A DNA stretch of 64,000 bases from Chromobacterium sp. ATCC 53434 (GCF_002848345.1 NZ_CP025429.1:5074982-5138981), one strand, 5' to 3'. Shown: positions 10,472 through 20,626, counted from the stretch's first letter. A program made the numbers and translations. The notes: generated by a model from the letters alone, not told the origin.

Positions 10472-10866
10472 GCAGTGTGAGCGCGTCCTGGCTGGACGAA
10501 GTGAAGTGGGACGACAAGGGCCTGGTCACCGCCATCGCCCAGGATGCCGCCAGCGGCCGGGTGCTGATGGTGGCGTGGATGAACCGCGAAAGCCTGCAGC
10601 TGACCGCCGACACCGGCATCGCCCACTACTGGAGCCGCTCGCGGCAAAAGCTGTGGAAGAAGGGCGAGGAGTCCGGCCATCTGCAGACGGTCAAGGAGCT
10701 GCGCCTCGATTGCGACGGCGACGTGATCGTGATGCAGATCGAACAAATCGGCGGCATCGCCTGTCACACCGGACGGGAGAGCTGTTTTTACCGTCGTTTC
10801 GACAACGGCGGCTGGACGACGGTGGACGCCGTGCTGAAAGATCCGCACGCGATCTACCACCGCTGA
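10468..10866 (+). CDS. hisI: phosphoribosyl-AMP cyclohydrolase
   Basis: A 132-residue monofunctional cyclohydrolase that opens the adenine ring of PR-AMP. Visible motifs are [41 protein letters not shown] and [15 protein letters not shown], which contain the Zn and Mg ligands. I chose the GTG at 10468 because GGGAG at 10456-10460 is ideally spaced for it and too close to the ATG at 10462. Confidence 0.94.
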   Translation: MSSVSASWLDEVKWDDKGLVTAIAQDAASGRVLMVAWMNRESLQLTADTGIAHYWSRSRQKLWKKGEESGHLQTVKELRLDCDGDVIVMQIEQIGGIACHTGRESCFYRRFDNGGWTTVDAVLKDPHAIYHR

Positions 10867-10980
10867 ATTGCTGCCGGTCAACGCTGGCGGCGCCGGCCGG
10901 GTTACAATGGGCCGGTTTTGTCAGAATGTCATGCCCGCGCCGTATACTGTCAGGTCGGCGGGCTCAAAGGATCGCACGAT

Positions 10981-11307
10981 ATGACCCCGGATGTGTTGAA
11001 AAGCATCGCCGACACGCTGGAAGCCCGGCGCGAGGCCAATTCCCAGTCTTCCTACGTGGCCTCGCTGTTTCACAAGGGCGAGGACGCCATCCTGAAGAAG
11101 GTGGCGGAGGAGGCGGCCGAGACGCTGATGGCGTCGAAGGACAAGGACAAGCTGCACCTGGTGCGCGAAGTGGCCGATCTGTGGTTTCACACGATGGTGC
11201 TATTGGCATATCATGGCCTGCGGCCGGAAGACGTTGTAATGGAGTTGCATAGGCGCGAGGGCATTTCCGGCCTGGACGAGAAAGCCTCGCGCAAACCCAC
11301 AGTCTGA
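10981..11307 (+). CDS. hisE: phosphoribosyl-ATP pyrophosphatase
   Basis: A 108-residue helical pyrophosphohydrolase (PR-ATP to PR-AMP). It has the MazG-like metal motif [13 protein letters not shown] and [16 protein letters not shown]. The ATG at 10981 is preceded by AAAGGA; the open frame extends upstream to 10918 but that part does not fit the family. Last his gene, 12 bases before the HIT gene. Confidence 0.93.
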   Translation: MTPDVLKSIADTLEARREANSQSSYVASLFHKGEDAILKKVAEEAAETLMASKDKDKLHLVREVADLWFHTMVLLAYHGLRPEDVVMELHRREGISGLDEKASRKPTV

Positions 11308-11319
11308 ACGACGGAACAC

Positions 11320-11646
11320 ATGATGAGCGACTGCCTTTTCTGCAAGATCGTGGCGGGCCAGATTCCCGCCAGCAAGGTTTACGAAGACGACGACGTGCTG
11401 GCCTTTCACGACATCCGGCCGATCGCGCCGGTGCATTTCATGATCATTCCGAAGCGGCACGTCGACTCGCTGGCCCACTGCGGCCCGGAGCATGAGGCGG
11501 TGCTGGGCAAGATCCTGACGCTGGCGCCGAAACTGGCCAGGGAGCAGGGCCTGGAGTCCGGCTTCAAGACCGGCATCAACACCGGCCGCGGCGGCGGCCA
11601 GGAAGTGTTCCATCTGCACGTGCACGTGTTCGGCCACAAGGGCTGA
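11320..11646 (+). CDS. HIT-family (HINT-like) nucleotide hydrolase
   Basis: A 108-residue histidine-triad protein. The catalytic triad motif is HLHVHVFG near the C-terminus, and the N-terminus [20 protein letters not shown] is typical of bacterial HinT, which hydrolyses purine phosphoramidates. Bacterial hisE is often followed by this gene and then tatABC, as here. Confidence 0.92.
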   Translation: MMSDCLFCKIVAGQIPASKVYEDDDVLAFHDIRPIAPVHFMIIPKRHVDSLAHCGPEHEAVLGKILTLAPKLAREQGLESGFKTGINTGRGGGQEVFHLHVHVFGHKG

Positions 11647-11683
11647 GACGGCACCCGTTTTTCGAAACCGAGGAAGAGTCACA

Positions 11684-11890
11684 ATGGGTTCTCTGAGCAT
11701 CTGGCATTGGTTGATCGTGCTGTTGATCGTGGTCTTGGTGTTCGGCACCAGGAAGCTGCCCGGCATAGGCAAGGATCTGGGCAACGCGGTCAAGGGCTTC
11801 AAGGAAGGCATGGCCGAGGGCGGCAAGGATGCCCAGCCGCCGGCCAAGGACGCCGGCCGCATCATAGACGGCGAAGCCGACAAGAAATAA
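11684..11890 (+). CDS. tatA: Sec-independent protein translocase subunit TatA
   Basis: A 68-residue protein with one N-terminal membrane helix ([16 protein letters not shown]), a Gly-Thr-Arg-Lys-Leu-Pro hinge and an amphipathic helix containing the conserved Phe ([11 protein letters not shown]). It forms the size-variable pore for folded proteins bearing twin-arginine signals. Confidence 0.95.
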   Translation: MGSLSIWHWLIVLLIVVLVFGTRKLPGIGKDLGNAVKGFKEGMAEGGKDAQPPAKDAGRIIDGEADKK

Positions 11891-11909
11891 CCACGGACGG
11901 TGACGCGGC

Positions 11910-12425
11910 GTGCTTGACATCAGTTTCGGCGAATTCGTCCTGATAGGCGTGGTGGCGCTGGTCGTGCTCGGCCCGGAGCGGCTGCCGACGGTGGCGCGCA
12001 CCGTCGGCGCGCTGGTGGCGCGGGCGCAGCGTTTCGTCGCCACCGTCAAGGCCGATATCCAGCAACAGACCAATCTGCAGGAGCTGGACAGCCTGCGTCA
12101 GAACCTGCAGGACGCGGCCCACAGCTTCCGCGGCCAGCTGGAGGCCGAGGTGCAGCAGGCGCGCGACGCCGTCGGCCAGCACGCGGCCGAGGCGCGCGAG
12201 CTGGCCGAGCAGGCGGCCCAGCCGTTCGACGAGGCCGGCCGCACGATACACGGCGGCCTATCGCCGGACGCCGCGCCGCTGTTTGCCGAAGAGGCGGCGC
12301 CTGTGCCGGAGGATCCGGCGGCGCAGGCCGACGTTCCGCCGCGCGACGACAGCCAGCTCGACCTGTTTGACGATCCGCCGCCGCATCGGCCGGCCCCCCA
12401 ACCCGCATCCGTACCACGCGAATGA
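11910..12425 (+). CDS. tatB: Sec-independent protein translocase subunit TatB
   Basis: A 171-residue protein that starts with GTG. The N-terminus LDISFGEFVLIGVVALVVLGPERLP carries the Glu and GPERLP hinge that distinguish TatB from TatA. A long amphipathic and coiled region (about residues 25-110) and an acidic, Pro-rich tail follow. With TatC it recognises twin-arginine signal peptides. The stop overlaps tatC by 4 bases. Confidence 0.94.
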   Translation: MLDISFGEFVLIGVVALVVLGPERLPTVARTVGALVARAQRFVATVKADIQQQTNLQELDSLRQNLQDAAHSFRGQLEAEVQQARDAVGQHAAEARELAEQAAQPFDEAGRTIHGGLSPDAAPLFAEEAAPVPEDPAAQADVPPRDDSQLDLFDDPPPHRPAPQPASVPRE

Positions 12426-13174
12426 ACGAACAACCGCTGCTCGCGCACCTGATCGAGCTGCGCACCCGGCTGGTGCGCGCGCTCCTGGGCATCGCCCTGA
12501 CCTTTCTGTGCCTGTTCCACTGGTCTTCCGATATCTACCACCTGCTGGCCAAGCCGCTGCTCGACGCCTTGCCGCAGGGCGGCAGCATGATCGCCACCGA
12601 GGTGACGTCGACCTTCTTCGTGCCGATGAAGGTGACGATGCTGGTGGCCTTCCTGATCTCGCTGCCGAACACGCTGTACCAGGTCTGGGCCTTCGTCGCG
12701 CCCGGTCTGTACAGCCATGAGAAGAAGCTGATCATCCCGCTGCTGCTGTCCAGCCTGCTGCTGTTCCTGACCGGCATGGCCTTCGCCTACTTCCTGGTGT
12801 TCCCGGTGGTGTTCCACTTCATGTCGGCGGTGACGCCGGCCGGCGTCAGCATGATGACGGACATCGACAAATACCTGTCCTTCGTCCTCGGCATGTTCCT
12901 GGCCTTCGGCGCCACCTTCGAGGTGCCGGTGGTGGTGGTGCTGCTGACGCGGATGGGTGTGGTGTCGGTGGCCAAGCTGCGCGAGGGGCGGCCGTACGTG
13001 ATCGTCGGCGCCTTCGTCATCGCCGCCATCGTCACCCCGCCGGACGTGTTGTCGCAGACGATGCTGGCGGTGCCGCTGTGGCTGTTGTACGAGGCCGGGG
13101 TCGTGGTGGCGGCGTTGTTGGAGCGCAAGGCCAGGGCCCGTCAGCAGACGGAGTCCGCGGAGTCTGCGCCATGA
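12422..13174 (+). CDS. tatC: Sec-independent protein translocase subunit TatC
   Basis: A 250-residue protein with six predicted membrane helices. Family signatures are HLIELRTRLVRALLG at the N-terminus, the periplasmic region ending FVAPGLYSHEKK, and FGATFEVPVVVVLLTRMGVV. TatC binds the twin-arginine signal peptide. The stop overlaps the DUF2069 gene by 4 bases (ATGA). Confidence 0.95.
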   Translation: MNEQPLLAHLIELRTRLVRALLGIALTFLCLFHWSSDIYHLLAKPLLDALPQGGSMIATEVTSTFFVPMKVTMLVAFLISLPNTLYQVWAFVAPGLYSHEKKLIIPLLLSSLLLFLTGMAFAYFLVFPVVFHFMSAVTPAGVSMMTDIDKYLSFVLGMFLAFGATFEVPVVVVLLTRMGVVSVAKLREGRPYVIVGAFVIAAIVTPPDVLSQTMLAVPLWLLYEAGVVVAALLERKARARQQTESAESAP

Positions 13175-13515
13175 GCCGCGACGGTTTCCGCAGCGGCGCG
13201 GCGGCGTCGCTGATCGCCCTGATCGCGCTGACGCTGGCCTGGGAGCTGTGGCTGGCGCCGCTGCGTCCCGGCGGCTCCTTCCTCGCCTTCAAGGCGCTGT
13301 TCCTGCTGTTGCCGCTGCGCGGCATCCTGGCCGGCAAACTCTACACCTACCAGTGGTCCAGCATGTTCATCCTGGCCTTTTTCACCGAGGGCGTGATGCG
13401 GGGCTGGGCCGACCAGGGCCTGGCGCAGCGGATGGCCTGGTGTGAAGTGGCGATCAGTACACTATTCTTTATCTGTGTATTGGGATTTGCCAGGAGCTTC
13501 AAGCGCCGCGTTTGA
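13171..13515 (+). CDS. DUF2069-type inner-membrane protein
   Basis: A 114-residue protein with about four hydrophobic helices. WELWLAPLRPGGSFLAFKALFLLLPLRGILAGKLYTYQWSSM is the conserved core of DUF2069 proteins, whose function is unknown. It is translationally coupled to tatC and is followed at once by a terminator, so it ends the long his-tat transcription unit. Confidence 0.8.
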   Translation: MSRDGFRSGAAASLIALIALTLAWELWLAPLRPGGSFLAFKALFLLLPLRGILAGKLYTYQWSSMFILAFFTEGVMRGWADQGLAQRMAWCEVAISTLFFICVLGFARSFKRRV

Positions 13516-13537
13516 GTTTGACTCCGCGAGCTTGCCG

Positions 13538-13567
13538 ACCGGTGGCCAATGCCGCCGGTTTTTTTTT
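13538..13567 (+). terminator. rho-independent terminator after the his-tat block
   Basis: ACCGGTGGC pairs with GCCGCCGGT (one G-T pair) around a CAAT loop, and nine T residues follow. It lies 22 bases after the DUF2069 stop. Confidence 0.85.
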
Positions 13568-13738
13568 GAGTTTTTTGATATTGCTTTCGCGTGAATTCAG
13601 CCATTCCGAATGTTCGTGCTGGCTGCTCGCCGCGGCGGTCTACTAGAATCGCAGCATAGGAGCCTGTTCGAAAGGCGCTGACAACGGATCGGACTCAGTC
13701 CGGCCAAGTTTCAATAACATCGGGTGTGGGGAAGGATA

Positions 13739-15370
13739 ATGCGGAATTTGTCTATCGCGGCAAGGATTACTCTCGGCTTCGCGCTGCTGTTGGCGGCGCT
13801 CATTCTGACCGGGCTGCTGACGCAGCTCGGACTCGGCAAGATTTCCCAACGGGTGGCGGAAGTCAGCTCGCACGAACTGGTGTTCTACACCGACATCGTC
13901 GAGCTGCAGCGCGACATGGGCAATCTGCGCCGTTTCGAGAAGGACTATTTCATCAATATCGCCGACGACGCCAAGCGGGCAGATTACCTCGGCAAGTGGA
14001 AGGCGACGCAGGAGCATGCGCAGAAGGCGATCAGCCAGGCGGCTTCCCGCCCGCTGAACGATCAGGCGGCGCAGCAGCTGACCAAGCTGTCCACGCTGCT
14101 GTCCGGCTACGCCGACGGCGTCGGCAAGGTGTCGGCGCAGGTGGAGGGCAAGCACATCACCGCCACCGCCGACGCCAACAAGGAGCTGGACAAGTACAAG
14201 GACAACATTCATCAGATGGAGGGCGTCAGCGCCGATCTGGGCAAGGCCGCCGCCGATGCAGTGGGCCTGTTGGACGAGCAGATCGACGCGACAGCCTCCT
14301 CGGTGGGCAAGCAGTTGCTGACCGAGATCCTGATCGCGCTGGCGGCCGGCGTCCTGGTGGCCTGGTTCATCATCACGTCGATACGCCGACCGTTGCTCAG
14401 CATGCGCGACGCCAGCCACGAACTGGCCGATCAGCGCAACCTCAGGCTGCAATTGCCGGACTTCGGCCAGAACGAGCTGGGCAGCGTCGCCGGCTCGCTG
14501 GCCAAGCTGGTCGACAGCGTCCGCACCGTGGTGGTCGAGTCGCAGGGCCATTCCACCCAGCTGGCGCAGGCGGCCGGCAAGCTGTCCGGCGTCAGCGAGC
14601 ATGTGTCGTCGGCGGCGCAGCAGCAGTCGGAAGCGGCGGCCAGCGGCGCGGCGGCGATAGAGCAGATGTCGGTCAGCATCAATCTGGTGGCCGACAGCAC
14701 CAAGGACGTCGAGCGCCAGGCGCGGCTGACGATGGAGCAGGCGGCCTCCGGCAGCGACCTGGCGCAGCAGGCCGCCGGCGAGATTCGCCAGGTCGCCAGC
14801 AGCATCACCGACACCGCCACGGTGATGGATGGCCTGAACCGGCGTTCGGCCGACATCGGCGACATCGTCCGGGTGATCCACGACATCGCCGACCAGACCA
14901 ATCTATTGGCGCTGAACGCGGCGATCGAGGCGGCGCGCGCCGGCGAGATGGGCCGCGGTTTCGCCGTCGTCGCCGACGAGGTGCGCAAGCTGGCCGAGCG
15001 CACCAGCCAGGCCACCACCGAAATCTCCAGCCATATCGACGGCGTGCTGGCCGACACCCAGCGCGCCTACCAGAGCATGCAGCAGGCCAATAGCCGCATC
15101 GAGACCGGCGTGGTCAGCGCGTCCAGCGTCGCCGACGCGCTGGGGCAGATCCGCGAGTTGGCCGAGCAGTCGGTGGAGCGCATCACCGACATCGCCAACG
15201 CCATCACCGAGCAGAGCCACGCCAGCCAGGAAGTGGCGCGCAATGTCGAGCAGATCGCGCAGATGAACGGCCAGACCAATCAGGCGGCCGGCGAGGCCAG
15301 CGCGCTGGCCGGCGAGTTGCGCGGGCTGTCCCACCAGCTGGACGACTGCCTGCAGCGCTTCCGCACTTGA
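13739..15370 (+). CDS. methyl-accepting chemotaxis protein
   Basis: A 543-residue receptor. It has an N-terminal membrane helix (about residues 11-30), a helical periplasmic sensor of helical-bimodular type ([17 protein letters not shown]), a second membrane helix near residues 200-222, a HAMP domain and a long cytoplasmic signalling domain. The highly conserved CheA/CheW contact tip [24 protein letters not shown] is present, followed by [18 protein letters not shown]. The ligand is not predictable. The start ATG at 13739 has GGAAGGA just upstream; an upstream GTG at 13724 is less likely. Confidence 0.93.
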   Translation: MRNLSIAARITLGFALLLAALILTGLLTQLGLGKISQRVAEVSSHELVFYTDIVELQRDMGNLRRFEKDYFINIADDAKRADYLGKWKATQEHAQKAISQAASRPLNDQAAQQLTKLSTLLSGYADGVGKVSAQVEGKHITATADANKELDKYKDNIHQMEGVSADLGKAAADAVGLLDEQIDATASSVGKQLLTEILIALAAGVLVAWFIITSIRRPLLSMRDASHELADQRNLRLQLPDFGQNELGSVAGSLAKLVDSVRTVVVESQGHSTQLAQAAGKLSGVSEHVSSAAQQQSEAAASGAAAIEQMSVSINLVADSTKDVERQARLTMEQAASGSDLAQQAAGEIRQVASSITDTATVMDGLNRRSADIGDIVRVIHDIADQTNLLALNAAIEAARAGEMGRGFAVVADEVRKLAERTSQATTEISSHIDGVLADTQRAYQSMQQANSRIETGVVSASSVADALGQIRELAEQSVERITDIANAITEQSHASQEVARNVEQIAQMNGQTNQAAGEASALAGELRGLSHQLDDCLQRFRT

Positions 15371-15390
15371 GCGCGACGGCGTCGCAAACG

Positions 15391-15418
15391 AAAAGCCCCG
15401 GTTCTCCGGGGCTTTTTT
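15391..15418. terminator. bidirectional terminator between the chemoreceptor gene and tatD
   Basis: AAGCCCCGG pairs with CCGGGGCTT around TTCT, flanked by A residues on the left and six T residues on the right. It can therefore stop both the rightward chemoreceptor gene and the leftward tatD gene. Confidence 0.88.
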
Positions 15419-15430
15419 CTTGGAGCGGGC

Positions 15431-16231
15431 TCAGTCCAGCGCCAGCGCCGCCAGTGTGTTGGCGTGCAGCGCCTGCCGCAGCGTCTCTTCCGCGACGCCG
15501 CGCAGCCCGGCCAGGATCCCGACGAAGCGGGCCAGCTGCGCGGGCTCGTTGGGCACGTCCTGCGCGTATTCCGGCCGGATGTCCGGCGCGTCGGTTTCCA
15601 GCACCAGGCTGGGGAGCGGCAGCGTCGCCGCCAGCGCCCGGATGCGGCGCGAGCCGCTGTAGCTCATCGCGCCGCCGAAGCCCAGCTTGAAGCCCTGGCC
15701 GATGAAGGCCCGAGCCTGCTGCTCGCTGCCGTTGAAGGCGTGGGCGATGCCGCGCTCGATTTTCTGCTCGCGCAAATGCTTCAGCACCCGGTCCACCGAG
15801 CGGCGCACGTGCAGCACCACCGGCAGGCCGTGCTTGCGGGCCAGCTTCAGCTGTTCGACCAGCAGCGCCTCCTGCCGCGCGGGGTCCAGTTCCGGCAGGT
15901 AGAAGTCCAGGCCGATTTCGCCGACGGCGACCGGCGCGTGCGCGGCCAGCGCCGCGTCCAGCAGCGCCAGGTGTTCGTCCAGATGCCGGTCCAGGTAGAT
16001 GGGGTGCAGGCCGAAGGCGATCCAGCAGCCGTAGCGCTCGCGCATCGCCAGCACATCGTCGAAGTTGCCGGCCGTCACCGCCGGCAGCAGGAGCTGGCCG
16101 ACGCCGGCCGCCTGCGCGCGCGCGACGACGCCGTCTACGTCGGCGCGCAGTTCGGGCGCGTCCAGATGGCAGTGGCTGTCTATCAGGCAGCCGGCAGCCG
16201 GCCGGAAGTCGAAGCGGCTCACAGCTTCCAC
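15431..16231 (-). CDS. TatD-family metal-dependent DNase
   Basis: A 266-residue TIM-barrel hydrolase. The metal-binding HxH is in LIDSHCHLDAPEL; other family motifs are GLHPIYLD, VAVGEIGLDFY, VVLHVRR, IAHAFNGS and LVLETDAPDI. TatD proteins act on DNA ends and are not Tat secretion components. The start is uncertain: a GTG at 16231 (used here) or a GTG at 16222 that overlaps the stop of the upstream gene as GTGA. Confidence 0.88.
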   Translation of the reverse strand: MEAVSRFDFRPAAGCLIDSHCHLDAPELRADVDGVVARAQAAGVGQLLLPAVTAGNFDDVLAMRERYGCWIAFGLHPIYLDRHLDEHLALLDAALAAHAPVAVGEIGLDFYLPELDPARQEALLVEQLKLARKHGLPVVLHVRRSVDRVLKHLREQKIERGIAHAFNGSEQQARAFIGQGFKLGFGGAMSYSGSRRIRALAATLPLPSLVLETDAPDIRPEYAQDVPNEPAQLARFVGILAGLRGVAEETLRQALHANTLAALALD

Positions 16232-16896
16232 GTGAATCCCAGCAGCGTCTGCCAGCCGGCGTCGCGCCCGCCCAGCTCGGCGCCCCAGCGGCTGCCGGCG
16301 CCCAGGTCCAGCGTCCAGTGGCGGCCCATCGGATGCGACATCACCAGCAGCAGATTGCTCTGCTCCAGCCGCCAGCCGGAGCCGTTGTCGTCGTGGTTCA
16401 GCGATACGCGGCGGGTGTGGTCGGACAGGCTGGCCCAGCCGAGCAGGCCGAAGCGCTGGCCGCGCCAGTCGAACAGCGGGGCGTCCAGGCTGGCCACCAG
16501 CAGGCGGCCGCGGTTATGGTCGCCGATGCGGTCGGCGTAGCCGAAGGACAGGCTGCCGTCCCTGGGCAGATCGATGCCGTAGCGCGCCACCGACATGCTC
16601 TGCGACACGCCGCCGCCCAGGCTCCAGACCGGTTCGCTGGCGACGCCCAGCGACACCCAGCCGCCCGGCGCCGGCAGCGCCCAGCCGCCTTCGCCGTCCT
16701 GGATGTACAACGCGCCGAAACGGGTGCGGTATTGCAGGTCGACGCTGGGTTGCAGCCGCGACGAGCTGCCGTAGGCGGTCTGTCGGGTCATCAGCTCGGT
16801 GCTGATCGACAGGTCGAGGTCCTTGCCGTCGTCGGCGCGGCAGGGCAGGGCGGCCAGCAGGCAGAGCAGGCTGGCGAGAGCGGGTAGGCGGAACAT
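16219..16896 (-). CDS. MipA/OmpV-like outer-membrane protein
   Basis: A 225-residue protein with a signal peptide (FRLPALASLLCLLAALPCRA). The mature part is rich in alternating beta-strand patterns and ends LLGFTWKL with a terminal hydrophobic strand, as in outer-membrane barrels. An early YGSSSRLQPSVDLQYRTRFGALYI stretch resembles the opening of MipA/OmpV proteins. The function is unknown; the family name is a moderate-confidence match. It is upstream of and overlaps tatD. Confidence 0.65.
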   Translation of the reverse strand: MFRLPALASLLCLLAALPCRADDGKDLDLSISTELMTRQTAYGSSSRLQPSVDLQYRTRFGALYIQDGEGGWALPAPGGWVSLGVASEPVWSLGGGVSQSMSVARYGIDLPRDGSLSFGYADRIGDHNRGRLLVASLDAPLFDWRGQRFGLLGWASLSDHTRRVSLNHDDNGSGWRLEQSNLLLVMSHPMGRHWTLDLGAGSRWGAELGGRDAGWQTLLGFTWKL

Positions 16897-17008
16897 CGCG
16901 ACTCCGGTGTTTGCGGGGAGGGGCCTGGCTCGGCGTTCACCGCGGCAGTTTACGACGATATCGGCCGCTTCGCGCTGTTGATGGCGAACGCCGGCCTCAT
17001 CGCGCCGC

Positions 17009-18775
17009 TCACGCCTCCTCCGCCTCGTCGGCCTGCAGCTGTTGCAGCAGATAGAGCCGCTGGTAGATGCCGCCCTGGCGCATCAACGCGTCGTGGGTGC
17101 CGGTTTCGGCGATGCGGCCGTGGTTCAGCACCACGATGGCGTCGGCGTCGCGTATCGTCGACAGCCGGTGGGCGATCGAGATCAGCGTGATCTTGCCGGC
17201 CAGCCGCGCCAGCGCCTGCTGCACCAGCTGCTCGGTCTCACTGTCTATCCGCGAGGTGGCCTCGTCCAGCAGCAGGATGCGCGGCTTGCCGGCCAGCGCG
17301 CGGGCGATGGCGACCAGCTGCTTCTGTCCGCTGGACAGCCGCGCGCCGCTTTCGCCCATCTCGCTGTCGTAGCCGTTTTCCAGCGACAGGATCAGCTCGT
17401 GCACGCCGGCGGCGCGGGCGGCCGCCTCGATCTCGCCCTGCGGCAGGCCGCGGCCCATGTCTATGTTTTCGCGGGCGCTGGCGGCCAGCAGGAACGGGTC
17501 CTGCGGCACCAGGCCGACGCCGGCGCGGAAGGCGGCGTCGCCTATTGCGTCCAGCGGCTGGCCGTCGACCAGGATCTGGCCTTGTTGCGGACGATAGAAG
17601 CGCAGCAGCAGCGACAGCAGCGTCGATTTGCCGCTGCCGGTATGGCCGACGATGCCGATGAAGGCGCCGGCCGGAATGTCCAGGCTCAGATCGTGCAGCA
17701 CCGGATGCGCCGGCTGGTAGCCGAAGCGCAGGTCGCGGAAGCTGACCGCGCCGTCGCCGATGCTGCCCTGTTCGGCCGGCCGCGGCGCTGTCTCTTCGTC
17801 CAGCAGCTGGCCGACGCGGCCGGCTGCCACCAGCGCCTGCTGCAACTGGCCGAACTGCAGCGTGATCTGGATCAGCGGCTCCACGACCCGGCCGATATAG
17901 CCGACGAAGGCGTACAGCACGCCGATCTCGACGACGCCCAGGCCGCGCTGGCCGTAGCTGTGTATCACCGCGACCAGGAGCAGCACGTTCAACAGGTCCA
18001 GCGCCGGGCGCAGCAGCCAGGCGTTGGCTTGCAGCTCGCGCCGCCGGGCCTGATAGTAGCGCTGATTGGTGTCGTCGAAGCGGGCGATGAAACGGCCTTC
18101 GGCATTGCTGGCCTGCAGCACGGCGATGCCGGAGATCGACTCCGCCATCTGTGCGTTGATGTCGCTGCGCAGCGCGCGGGAGCGGGCCACCGACGGCGCG
18201 CTGAGCCGCTGGTACAGCCAGACGATGCCGATGGTGGCCGGGAACAGCAGCAGCGTCACCAGCATCAGCCGCCAGTCCAGCCAGGCCATCGCCGCCAGCG
18301 CGCCCAGCACCACGATGCTGCTGTTGAGGATGACGAACAGTGCCTGCACGTACAAGGCCTTGACCGACTCGGTGTCGTTGGTGACGCGGCTGACCAGCTG
18401 GCCGGTGATGGCCTGGTCGAAAAAGGCCATCGGCAGCCGGATCACGTGGCGGTAGACCCGTTCGCGCAATCGCAGCACCGAACGCATCGCGACGCCGGCC
18501 AGCCGCACCAGCTGCCGGTAGCGCAGCAGGGCGGCGGTCAGGCCCAAGAGCAGGCTGGCGGCCAAGAGACCGGAGATGGCGGGCCAGTCGGCCCGGTGCG
18601 GCAGCAGATAGCTGTCGATGAAGATCTTGCCCAATAGCGGCGCGGCGGCCTCCAGCAAGGCCGCCAGCATCAGCCACAGCGCGCCGCGCACGAACTGGCC
18701 GCGGTCGGGGCGGGCGGCGTCGGCCAGCAGCGCGGCGGCCTGGCGTATCGGTGTGCGGCGGGTGTCAGATTGCAT
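17009..18775 (-). CDS. ABC exporter half-transporter (MdlB-like), canonical ATPase site
   Basis: A 588-residue protein with a six-helix membrane domain and a C-terminal ATPase domain. Walker A is GHTGSGKST, the signature is LSSGQKQL and Walker B ends ILLLDEATSRID with the catalytic Glu intact. It pairs with the upstream half-transporter, with an 11-base gene overlap, as in MdlA/MdlB (SmdAB) heterodimers. The substrate is unknown, but multidrug or lipid-like compounds are typical. The ATG at 18775 is used; the longer open frame upstream lies inside the partner gene. Confidence 0.87.
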   Translation of the reverse strand: MQSDTRRTPIRQAAALLADAARPDRGQFVRGALWLMLAALLEAAAPLLGKIFIDSYLLPHRADWPAISGLLAASLLLGLTAALLRYRQLVRLAGVAMRSVLRLRERVYRHVIRLPMAFFDQAITGQLVSRVTNDTESVKALYVQALFVILNSSIVVLGALAAMAWLDWRLMLVTLLLFPATIGIVWLYQRLSAPSVARSRALRSDINAQMAESISGIAVLQASNAEGRFIARFDDTNQRYYQARRRELQANAWLLRPALDLLNVLLLVAVIHSYGQRGLGVVEIGVLYAFVGYIGRVVEPLIQITLQFGQLQQALVAAGRVGQLLDEETAPRPAEQGSIGDGAVSFRDLRFGYQPAHPVLHDLSLDIPAGAFIGIVGHTGSGKSTLLSLLLRFYRPQQGQILVDGQPLDAIGDAAFRAGVGLVPQDPFLLAASARENIDMGRGLPQGEIEAAARAAGVHELILSLENGYDSEMGESGARLSSGQKQLVAIARALAGKPRILLLDEATSRIDSETEQLVQQALARLAGKITLISIAHRLSTIRDADAIVVLNHGRIAETGTHDALMRQGGIYQRLYLLQQLQADEAEEA

Positions 18776-20507
18776 CGAGGCTGGCCTCCAGTTGCTGATA
18801 GCGCCATTGGCCGGCATACCAGCCGGCCTGTCGCAGCAGTTGTTCGTGGCTGCCCTGCTCGACGATGCGGCCATGCTGCAGCACTACGATGTGATCGGCG
18901 TCGGCGACCGCCGACAGCCGGTGGCTGACGATGACCACGCTGCGGCCCTGCCGCGTCGCGCGCAGATGCTCGAGGATGCGGGTTTCGGTCTCGGTGTCCA
19001 CCGCCGACAGCGCGTCGTCCAGCAGCAGCAGCGGCGCTTCGGCCAGCAGCGCGCGGGCGATGGCCAGCCGCTGGCGCTGGCCGCCGGACAGCGTGACGCC
19101 CTTTTCTCCTACCGGCGTGGCGTAGCCCTGCGGCAGCCGCAGGATGTCGTCGTGCACGGCGGCCTGCCGCGTGACCCGCTCGATGTCCTGCTGGCTGGCC
19201 TCCGGGCGGGCCAGCGCGATGTTTTCCGCCACCGTCGCCGAGAACAAAAAGGCTTCCTGCGGCACCCAGCTGATCGCGCCGCGCAGCGTGGCCAGCCGGT
19301 AGTCGGCGATGTCGGCGCCGTTCCAGCGTATCGCGCCCTGCTGCAGCGGGTATTGCCGCATCAGCAGCTTCAGCAGCGTGGACTTGCCGCTGCCGGTCGG
19401 GCCGACCACGCCCAGCGTGCTGCCGGCCGGCAGCTGGATGCCGACCTGCTGCAGCGAGGCCGGGGCGTCGGCGGCGTAATGGAAGGTCAGTTCCTCGACC
19501 GTCAGCGCGCCGGGAACCAGCGTGTCCAGCGCGCCGTCGTCGGCCACCTGCGGCGCCTCGTCCAGCACCGGCTGCAGCCGCAGCCAGGCGGCGGCGCCGC
19601 GCTGCAGCAGCGACAGCACCCAGCCGGCGGCGAACATCGGCCAGATCAATTGCACCAGATACATATTGAAGCTGGTCAGCGCGCCTATGGTCAGCTGGCC
19701 CTGCCACACCAGGTAGCCGCCGACCGTCAGCGTGATCAGCGTGGCGAACACCAGGGTGGCGCCGACCACCGGCTCGAAGGCGGCCTCCCAGCGCTGCGCC
19801 TCGAAGCTGCTGTCGGAGGCGGCGGCGGCCAGCCGCGACAGCTCGGCGTCGTTGCGCGCCTCCAGCCCCAGCGCCCTCAACGTGCGGACGCCGGACAGCG
19901 TCTCCTGCACATGGTCGTTGAGCTGGCCGAAACGGGACAGCGCCTCGCCCCATTCGCGGTGGATGTGATTGGAGATGCGGGAGAAGGCCAGGGCCATCAG
20001 CGGGAACGGCAGCAGCGCCGCCAGCGCCAGCCGCCAGTCGACGCCCAGCGTCATCATCGCCAGCACCAGCACCAGGGTCAGCATGCCGTCGAAGCCGGCC
20101 AGCATCGCCTCGCCGGCGGCCATTTCCACCGAGTCGATGTCATTGGTGGCGCGCGCCATCAGGTCGCCGGTGCGCTGGCGCTGGAAGAAGGCCGGCCCGT
20201 GGGCGGCCAGCTGCCGGTACAGGCGGGTGCGCAATTCCACGCCCAGCCGGTAGGAGGCGGAGAACAGCTGCAAACGCCAGCCCACGCGCAGGAAATAGAT
20301 CGCCAGCCCCATCGCCAGCAGCTTGGCCAGCTCGGTCAGCAGCGCGTCGCCGGCCAGCCGGTTCGCCACCAGCGCGTCGACGATGCGGCCGACCTGGCGC
20401 GGGATCAGCACGGTCAGCACCGCCACCGCCGCCAGCATCAGGGCGGCCAGGATATAGGATCGCCAATGGCGCAGGACGAAGCTGGACAGCAGGCGGGACA
20501 AAGTCAT
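18765..20507 (-). CDS. ABC exporter half-transporter (MdlA-like), degenerate ATPase site
   Basis: A 580-residue half-transporter with an N-terminal membrane domain (about residues 1-310) and ATPase domain. Walker A is GPTGSGKST and the signature is LSGGQRQRL. Walker B reads LLLLDDALSAVD, with Asp in place of the catalytic Glu, which is the usual degenerate site of heterodimeric exporters such as MdlA. The partner gene downstream keeps the Glu. The two should form one heterodimeric pump in the inner membrane. Confidence 0.87.
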   Translation of the reverse strand: MTLSRLLSSFVLRHWRSYILAALMLAAVAVLTVLIPRQVGRIVDALVANRLAGDALLTELAKLLAMGLAIYFLRVGWRLQLFSASYRLGVELRTRLYRQLAAHGPAFFQRQRTGDLMARATNDIDSVEMAAGEAMLAGFDGMLTLVLVLAMMTLGVDWRLALAALLPFPLMALAFSRISNHIHREWGEALSRFGQLNDHVQETLSGVRTLRALGLEARNDAELSRLAAAASDSSFEAQRWEAAFEPVVGATLVFATLITLTVGGYLVWQGQLTIGALTSFNMYLVQLIWPMFAAGWVLSLLQRGAAAWLRLQPVLDEAPQVADDGALDTLVPGALTVEELTFHYAADAPASLQQVGIQLPAGSTLGVVGPTGSGKSTLLKLLMRQYPLQQGAIRWNGADIADYRLATLRGAISWVPQEAFLFSATVAENIALARPEASQQDIERVTRQAAVHDDILRLPQGYATPVGEKGVTLSGGQRQRLAIARALLAEAPLLLLDDALSAVDTETETRILEHLRATRQGRSVVIVSHRLSAVADADHIVVLQHGRIVEQGSHEQLLRQAGWYAGQWRYQQLEASLDAI

Positions 20508-20626
20508 CGGGCGGCGGCGATTGGTTCGGGACGGTCCATTCTATGCAAAGCCAATTGTCATGACTAGCGCGCTTTTGTTTCACTCGCGCGGCCCGGTCGG
20601 CAGGAAAACCTGCCGCGAACGGACTT

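Noticed and set aside
20599..20614. Terminator between the bestrophin-like gene and the ABC exporter
   Set aside because: GGCAGG/CCTGCC forms a hairpin, but no T-run follows on either strand.
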